Source of the DNA: Sarcomyxa edulis
Taxonomy: Eukaryota > Basidiomycota > Agaricomycetes > Agaricales > Mycenaceae
Direction of reading: 5' to 3'
Length of the DNA stretch: 64,000 nt
Assembly: GCA_009761415.1 (NCBI GenBank)
Contig: QUOL01000002.1
Coordinates: 2,294,001-2,358,000 of the forward strand
In this document: positions 57,103-64,000 of the stretch, piece by piece
Layout: every line of letters starts with the position of its first letter
How positions within the stretch are numbered: the stretch's first letter is position 1
Notes under the pieces: generated by a model
Seen by the model: only the letters and a program-made list of their open reading frames with translations
What the model was told of the DNA's origin: nothing
The model's database searches: none
Translations under genes and position numbers: made by a program

Positions 57103-59422
57103 TCAAGCCGTAGGAGTTGGTGCGGGCGAAGGAGCAGCCGACCCCCGGAACGCATTCCGCAAGACCAACACACCCCCCTTCAACTGAGCAACCTCCTTCA
57201 CGAGCGCCGTAAACTTTCCCTTCTTCCCCTCGTCAGTCAAATAAGGCGTGAAATGCTGAATGCAATCCCTCGTAGATGCATTCGGGGTGTTCTTCAACCA
57301 GTCAATGACCATCTTGTCTTCTAGCTCTCCGACAGGTACGATGTTCGTGTTAGCGCTCGTTCCAGTGCCACTCGGTCCTTTGCGTTTCTTCGGCTTCGGT
57401 GCCGCTACAGCTGCTGCTGCCCCGTTGACAGTTGTCGGAGACCCAGCAGGATCATCGGTGGCTTTCCGTTTATTATTCGGCTTCTGTGAGTTTGCAGGGC
57501 TCTGGACTACCGGACTGCCAGCCCGGCTCCCACCGTTAGCCATAGGACTAGTAGCTCGAGGTCCGGCGACACCGGGGGAACTGCTGGTACCAGCACCAGC
57601 GCTAAGAGGACTATTTCCTCGGCTGACATTGTTCTGTTTGAGTTTCGGTGCTTTAGGACTTGTCGCACGTTTTGCTACTATGGAATGGCCTCCGAGACCA
57701 GGCGCGGGGACAGGTGAGGTTGCACGGGGTGTCGAGGTGCCATTCTGTGGAGGTCGAGGGGTGCCGGGCTTGGGCGTCTGTGAGCTAGACCTGGAAGGGA
57801 CTTGTTGTGGTTGTTGTTGGATTGCTGGTTCGGGAGGAATGACCGGGAGTTCTTCTTCCTCTTCCTCTTCGTCATCCTGTACATATGATTGTGAGGATAG
57901 AACAGGAATGAGATATATGATCTAGGCTCACCGAACTAGCGTAAGGATTTCTTTCGTCGTCACTATCATACGCATTGTTCTTTTCCAAATTGCGAATCAG
58001 CTTCTTCATGGCTTTACCGTCCTTGGTCAATCCTCCGCCCTCTTCCTCGTCAGACTCGTCCAGATAGCCTTCACGTTGTTTATTAGCAGATTTATATTCG
58101 CGTTTGAGTCGTTCCTGGATTGCAACGTCAGCATGGAGAAAGAACAGAATGAAAGGAAAACATTGACGCACCTCGAGCTCTTTAGCATCCTCATCATCCT
58201 TATCATCCAGATCCACCTTCTCCTCATCATCAGCGAAATCTTCTTCGTAAACTTGTTCATCCAGATCTCCTTCTTCACCATACTCCTTGGTTCGGCGTCG
58301 TTTCGCATCACCTCCATCTTCGTCATCGTCACCGAACAGGTTGCCCATTCCGCTATCGACTGTCTTCAATCTCCGTCCACCGGGCCCCAAGCTCTGTCCG
58401 GAGCTATGAACGAGCGAATTGCTGCCCGATAAGGCTCGACCTTCTGATTCGGCCTTGAAGATGGCAGCAGTAGCCTCTGAGGGACCTTTGCCGTTACGAT
58501 TGCGTATAAGCCAGACCTGTGGATCTTTGTTCTTCTTGTGTTTGTCCAACTATTAGAATGGTTATTAGCATCAGAAAACAAATGGTGGCGATAGCTTCAA
58601 TACCATTGTCTCAGCCTCCTCCAGAGTGGGGATATAATGATTCGGCTTCTTTTGAAACTTGTACCAACGATGTGCAGGAACGAACTTGAAAACATCATTG
58701 GCCGCAGGCATGAAGAACGCGTGCGTTTGCGATTTATCGATATCCTCCAATTTACCGACCCACACTTCGCTCTGAGACATATCCTCCATGACCCAAGGGT
58801 ATCGTTCCTCTCTCCTCAACCGCCGTATGTGCTCGGGAACCGCGAACACCTGCCTCGTCTTTTTTTGGAATCTCTTCTTTGCGTTCGTAGGCGCCGCTTT
58901 GCCTTTGCCGTCTTTAGGAGTCGAGCCGGAAGATGAGTCATCGGTGGAGTGGATAGGTCGTCCTTCGGAATCTACCATCACCGTTCTTCCATCCGCACCG
59001 ATGACTGGTTTCCCATCGGGTCCTAGCATGGGCCCAACGGCCTGCGGCGCGCTGTTGGAGGAAGGCTCCTCCCTCCTGAGCTCCTTCCGATTGAGCTTGA
59101 TGGGGGCTTTCCAAGTCGATATGTCGACTGTCTTGCGCGAATCGAACTTCATGACGTCGTATTTCCATCCATTGAGGGCCGACGACATGAGTTTGAATTC
59201 TTGATAATGTCCATCGGGGAGTTGGAGTTCGTCTACTTCAGGTTCAGGTTCTGGTTTGGGTCTCGGAGGGCGAGGAGTAGCTTTACGAGGAGAGGTGGGT
59301 GTAGATGTAGTGGTTGAGGTAGATGCAGTGGCAGTGGCAGACGTCGAGGGTGTCTTATTGACAGTCTTATTGGTCTTCTTTGGATGAAACAGTGAGGCGA
59401 CTTGCTTTTGTTTTGGCGCCAT
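57103..59422 (-). CDS. Transcription initiation factor IIF alpha subunit (RAP74 / Tfg1)
   Basis: Three exons on the minus strand give about 720 residues from MAPKQKQVASLFHPKK. The N-terminal dimerisation region, partner of RAP30, is spread over EFKLMSSALNGWKYDVMKFD, STWKAPIKLNRKELR, YPWVMEDMSQSEVWVGKLED and DVFKFVPAHRWYKFQKK. A charged middle follows with acidic clusters, then a Pro/Ser-rich linker. The C-terminal winged helix is DKMVIDWLKNTPNASTRDC, FTPYLTDEGKKGKFTALV and LKGGVLVLRNAF, the part that binds the Pol II phosphatase Fcp1. The frame is also open for another 90 codons upstream, to 59692. I chose MAPKQK because Lys/Thr-rich starts of this kind are usual for the family; the extension is treated separately. 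Confidence 0.92.
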
Positions 59423-59750
59423 AGTCAAGATGCCAACTGGAGTACTGTTAGATTTAGAGGGTAATATAAGTGGTGCAATTGGAGGTATATCTGTAGCACT
59501 TTGTACTTGGTATTCGGTCAGAAACTTGGAACGAGGAGGAAAGACGACAAGAGTGGCAGTCGGATCCGGAGAACAAAGCAGGCCCTTGACACCGCCACCA
59601 TCCAACTCAGACTTGACTCGGAAGGACTCCCCATACTCCTTGCAGCTGGCCAGTGGCATTGGGATCTCCTCCTCCTGGCCTTGCTCTTGCATCTTCGTCG
59701 ACCTGGCGACCTAATCTTTGGCATTGACCGCGCGTATCTCAAATATCTTA
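59423..59750 (-). other. Coding-like stretch upstream of RAP74 (possible N-terminal extension or separate exon)
   Basis: The RAP74 frame stays open upstream to Met 59692 and reads with non-repetitive composition, for example IPMPLASCKEYGESFRVKSEL, VKGLLCSPDPTATLVVFPPR and LTEYQVQSATDIPPIAPLIL. A plausible splice acceptor (AAAGATTAG) lies just upstream near 59713. It could extend RAP74 or be the last exon of a small separate gene. I do not recognise a family. Confidence 0.4.
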
Positions 59751-60170
59751 CGACTATCTCCCGCCAAATCGCCCTCCAGACTGCCATATGCATGTGGTAC
59801 ATTCCGTTGTTCTCGCTGCTATTTCTTCCTCTGAGGTAACAATCCCTACGTTATGGTCGACCGTCTACTACAGCATGTGTCCTACCCTTATCTTGACATA
59901 GATGCTGAAGAAGTTATTCATTTTGAGTGCTCGCAAACATGTCTAGTTGCGTAGCAGGGTGGTTGTGACAATCATGATACATACCTTACATATGTAACAC
60001 AGGTGAAGTCGAAGATTCAAAGTGAGGAAGGGAAATGTGATATTGGTATATTACATATATCATCTCATAGTCCAAAACGTCCATCAGCTCAACAAAGTCT
60101 GGCCTAATCGATATACAACATCGCGCTCCCTATTGATACATCTTGAGAATTGGATAAAAGGTGATGACGT
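59751..60170. other. Intergenic region
   Basis: About 420 bp between the RAP74 upstream stretch and the stop of the bHLH gene. No supported gene. Confidence 0.5.
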
Positions 60171-62145
60171 TCAAGTTGGAGGAGGGGCTTCTGATCTATT
60201 ACCGTTCTGCGATGGAGGGGGAGGGGCGGAAGGACCATCGCCAGGCGGGAATGAATTTTGGGAAGATCCAGGTCGAGAAGCGCTGGAATCAAGAGGACCA
60301 GAAGGAGGAAGTTGCCCGGCTCCGGGGGGAGGTGGTGGTTGTGCGTATTGTCCAGGCATGGGTCCTTGACCATACACAACGTGTGGAGGAGGCGGACCAC
60401 CAGCCTGGAAAGGAGGAACAACCCCCTGACGCACGCTATCCAACTCGTGTCTCATCATGTCGATTTCACGGGCCATATCTTGGTGACTTTGCTTTAGTTG
60501 AGCGACGAAATCTATAGCTGGAAGATACAGAAAATTAGGACGATAGCAGCAGGATACAGGGGTAATGAACATATCTTACCTTTGCTTAGAATTTCCCATT
60601 TGCTCGCTTTCATGCCTCGGTCGGCTGGTAACTGATCTCGTAATTCATCAAACAACTCCTTCATCTCTTTCCGTCTCTTCCTCTCGGCAAGTTTGTGGGA
60701 TACTCGAAGTTCCGGGGAGCGAGAATAAGGAGTACCATCCTTACCTTTCCCCGAACCCGACGGAGATGGTGCAGAAGGTTGTTCTTCTGGTGTGGTGTTC
60801 GAACCAGAGGGTTGGTTGTTATTCGGGTCGACATCACGCATCTGCCGCGATGGAGGCCTCGAGCGTGAACGTAAGACTCTGCTAGGGCCTGTTGCATTGA
60901 CATTAGAAGTGTCTGGAACGGACATTCTGCGATCTGGCGAAAAGGAGATTGGGTGCATGATACCAAGTTGCGATAGATTGGGATCGAATGGACGGGAAGG
61001 ACCAGACATGGGGTTTTGTTCAATATCGGAGGCAGGTGGATTATTAGGAGATTGGGTGTTGATAGTAGGCCAAACAAATGTTGAGATACCTGAGGGTGGC
61101 CGGCCGGACGGCGGGTCTGCACCGGGAAAGGCCGAGTTGTAAGGAGCCCCTGTGTTTGATGAAAACATGGAGGATGAAGAATTCGAATCTCGTCTCTCGT
61201 TCATCCACGACCATTGCTGTGGTGCTGGATTCACTCCAGATGGCCCACTTCCACGAGAATCGACAGAGTTTCGTCGATCGTACAAGCTCAATTGCGCTAT
61301 TCGTTGCGTATCGACCGCTGACCCGCGTCTTTTCGGCGCTGGAGCCTCACTATCTGTGTCCATTGCGCTAGGAACACCAGGACCAACCAGCTGCGGGTCT
61401 ATCTCCTCGCCAACGCTTGCGAATGACGTCCGATCTGAAGACATCTTGCGCTTCGTACCGTGAAGAGGTGAGGGTTTTGGAGGTGAATCCTGACCTACGG
61501 CAATCGAGTGTCTTCGCATGTTATAGTCAAAGTGCGGTGGTTCTCGACGTCCTTGCCCAAACTCAACATCATTCGGCCCTTTGTCTACATCCATCTGATC
61601 GCCGTCCTTTGGTTTAGCAGACCCTTTGGCAATCATATTAAACTCAAATGTAGGAACAAAGGGAGATGGCACACACCTTCATCCGCATTCATGGAACTTT
61701 TTGAAGGGCCCGACAAAGTCTCATTGGAATCGTCGCGGTTATTGTTGGGTTCAGTAGACGGTGAATGCAGCAAGTTGCGAATTTGGCCTTTGCCCTCGCT
61801 ACTGCGCGAAGAGGCCTCTCCAAAGACGTAAGGAGAAGCTGGACGCGGATCTGATGCATTGTTCTGCTGGGATGCTGTCGACGCGCCAGGACCCGGTTCG
61901 GACTGCCGAAAACCTTGAGAAGTATGATTTTGCTTTGCACCGACGCTATTTGTAGCGGCATGAAGGGAGGGATCAGTGATGGACCCTCTACGTTGATTTT
62001 GCAAGTATTCGAGGGGAGCAAGAGGGGCTATGGGAGTTCTGGATAATGATTCCTTTTGAGACGAGCCATTGGTAGTTGACTGTTTAGTTGAATGATGAGG
62101 TGAAGACATAATTTTTTGGCCAGCATCGATATTTGTGCTCATCAT
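60171..62145 (-). CDS. Basic helix-loop-helix transcription factor
   Basis: Three exons on the minus strand from Met 62145 give about 620 residues. Exon 1 ends SSMNADEG and joins to SAKPKDGDQ after an intron with donor GTGTGT; exon 3 begins AIDFVAQL. Most of the chain is Ser/Pro/Asn-rich and disordered, with a likely nuclear signal (APKRRGS). The bHLH lies near residues 470-535: [18 protein letters not shown] (basic region and helix 1, with the H/E/R residues that read E-boxes), [20 protein letters not shown] (loop) and [12 protein letters not shown] (helix 2). It continues into a short coiled coil ([16 protein letters not shown]). The C-terminus is Pro/Gly-rich. It probably binds CANNTG sites as a dimer; the regulated genes are unknown. 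Confidence 0.88.
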
Positions 62146-62358
62146 CGCGGGCAACGATGAGCAAGATGAAGAGAAGAGGTCGCAAGAGATGTAGGAGAAG
62201 AGCAGAAAGTTGGCAAATCCGAAAGTGAAGGACCCAGGAATGGTCCAAATGGTTGCCTGCCACGTGAACATCTCCAAAAATGGTCTTATTAAATCCTGAT
62301 CGCTAATCAAGGACAAACATTTAAAAAGACTAAATTACCCGAATAAGCAATCACTCAA

Positions 62359-64000
62359 TTAGTCCCGCCCCCAGGCTAGTAGCAGACTAGTAGCTCGTAG
62401 GGCTTCTCGCTGTCCCTCTGTGATGTCGATCATTCGAACATACCTTCGACTGCTCGAGTTTCTTGTCAACCTCCCAAGCCTCCCAGGCCCTTGTAGCCGC
62501 TGATGCTGCTCTTCTTCCCTATCCTCCGAATCTACCATGTTCCTAATCCACGGCTCATAGTCAAGATGAACCTCAGGTCGAGGGGTCACAAGAGGTAGAA
62601 TAGCTGCTAGCACCCCACCGATCTGAGATTGGTATCGCACGCGAGCCCCGAACAGTGCACGCGTCCGAAGCGCATCTGGGTACACGATCGAGGGTGCTCG
62701 TGGTCCATCAGCCATGAGAACTCCACGTGAAAGTCTCAAGGCAGCAGCAGCAATCTCGTTATCTTGATCAGCGAGTCCAACTTCATTACTAGGTCTGCTA
62801 GTATTGAAAATGGGGTGCCCGATCTCATCATCAAGCGAGGGTTCATACCAATGAGCCTATTTATAATAGGGTTGGAAAAACATATCAGTGATCCTCCTGC
62901 ATTCTGCAAATCGATTAGAATTAGGGCTCACTTCTGATGTGTCTAACGGGCTCTGAAGAAGATAGCTGTCTGCAAACGAAATTAAATCCGCATGCTGTGC
63001 TTCCGATTGGCGCAAACTAGGGTCCAAAGTATTTGTGCTAGTCGTATGCCAATGCCAGTCCGCCAGGTCTTCAAACGAGTCCAAAAGGTTGCTATAGGAG
63101 GAACACCGGGATACCAAGCCGGACCCGGGAAAAGAGCGTTCTGAACACCAGAATTGCAGGTGGTGAAGGGTACGTCGAAGATCGGGCACAGGAAGCCCAC
63201 GACTTGCCACAGAGGTGATTGGAACATTGGAAAGGTCCACAGGGTCCAGCATGTGGGTCGACTCGTAGACATGAGAAAGATATTCACGGTCAACTAAATA
63301 ACCTTCCGTGCAGCAGAGAGCTTGGAAGTACGATACAGCCACGGGTGTGGGACATGGCTGGAAAGCAAGAACGTCTTGGAGAGGAAGGTCCAAGATTGGG
63401 ATCAAACTAGTATCTGTACCTTTATGAGCAGATGTCTAGGAGCGAAGAGGGAACAGTATTCACCGTTACACGTGCATATTACTGGCCGTTTGCAGCTTTT
63501 TATAAAATTCGTGATAGCTGGCCAAAAGCTAGCGTCTTCTTTGAACAGGATGTCAACCTCCTCTAATAGGATCAATGACTGCCGCACCAGAGGGGCTGAG
63601 CTTGAGGGCGATCCAGGATTCCCGTCGGTGGGTGGAGGATGAGGTTGTATACCACTACCAACAGTCTCTACGATTGGCACTTCATTCTGTTCCGTGGTCA
63701 CACCTTCTCTAGGCTTGGCTCTTCCAAGCAGTGCCGAGAAAGCGTTCCGAGCTTCCACACCAGTCTTGGGTTCCACTCCCCGGGTCTGTGTCTTACGCAC
63801 CAGATGGTTTTTGCCAACGTCACCAATCAAGTTATCCAGATTCGCAGCGTTGCGCTTTCCGATCCCAGGGTATACTTCGAAGACCTCCCACCCCAACTCC
63901 TCGGCGCAGGCATAGACTGCGGATGTCTTTCCACAACCAGGGGGCCCAGTGATGAGGATCGTATTCGTCAGGCGGTCAGTGAACGTATGTGTGTTGAGAG
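62359..64000 (-). CDS. Elg1/ATAD5-type clamp-unloader AAA+ ATPase, C-terminal part (runs off the right edge)
   Basis: The gene enters from beyond 64000 and ends at 62359. Visible exons encode TILITGPPGCGKTSAVYACAE (Walker A), ELGWEVFEVYPGIGKRNAANL, then SLILLEEVDILFKEDASFWPA (Walker B-like, with EE), ITNFIKSCKRPVICTCN, and the downstream helical part with ALCCTEGYLVDREYL, LRRTLHHLQFWCS and DSFEDLADWHW. The tail is TEGQREALRATSLLLAWGRD. This order matches Elg1/ATAD5, the large subunit of the RFC-like complex that unloads PCNA after replication, rather than Rfc1, Ctf18 or Rad24. The N-terminal part, where PCNA- and SUMO-binding motifs occur in the family, is outside the window. Confidence 0.85.

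Noticed and set aside
57260..57925. 221-codon plus-strand frame
   Set aside because: Antisense to the RAP74 C-terminal winged helix and Pro/Ser linker, which are clearly coding on the minus strand.

Overview
The window is nuclear DNA of a filamentous basidiomycete, most likely an Agaricomycete. Genes are dense, lie on both strands and are broken by many introns of about 45-70 bp. The gene set (GRP94-type Hsp90, Ost1, RAP74, Elg1, MIX23, histidine biosynthesis, chitin deacetylase) is fungal, and an Ngaro-like tyrosine-recombinase retroelement of a kind known from mushroom genomes is present. I cannot name the species.

Left third (0-17.2 kb): a WW/FF-domain pre-mRNA-processing or elongation factor (TCERG1/Dre4/Prp40-like), an ER-retained Hsp90 ending in HDEL with two UPRE-like sites upstream, a large disordered conserved protein, a secreted-start kelch-repeat protein with multi-pass membrane segments (minus strand), about 2.3 kb without a recognisable gene, and a small nuclear-looking unknown.

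Accessory middle (17.8-35.7 kb): a C2H2 zinc-finger gene (copy A) is followed by a 5'-truncated second copy (copy B) and a 3'-UTR fragment of a third (copy C). Copy B is split inside one intron by a complete 6.7-kb Ngaro-like retroelement on the minus strand at 21842-28540. The element carries Gag-like, RT/RNase H and tyrosine recombinase ORFs. Its repeats follow the split order A1 - ORFs - B1A2 - spacer - B2, and the spacer holds an extra 173-codon ORF of unknown function. This is the best candidate for something under-described. To its right lie MIX23/Cid2 and a GILT-like gene whose 3' end has been tandemly duplicated into a pseudogene.

Right half (35.7-64 kb): mostly housekeeping genes: mitochondrial uL22, Ost1, a small secreted protein, a mitochondrial PPR protein, a membrane-anchored aspartic protease, hydroxyacid-oxoacid transhydrogenase, His6, ribosomal protein uL29 (L35), a GCK-III Ste20-like kinase, a GPI-anchored chitin deacetylase, TFIIF alpha (RAP74), a bHLH transcription factor and the C-terminal part of Elg1/ATAD5, which runs off the right edge.

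Several products share a compartment: Hsp90/GRP94 and Ost1 act in the ER, and the kelch protein, protease and chitin deacetylase pass through the secretory pathway. I see no gene cluster of one pathway. Exon joins were made by eye from GT-AG (occasionally GC-AG) junctions and reading frame, so individual boundaries may be off by a few bases.
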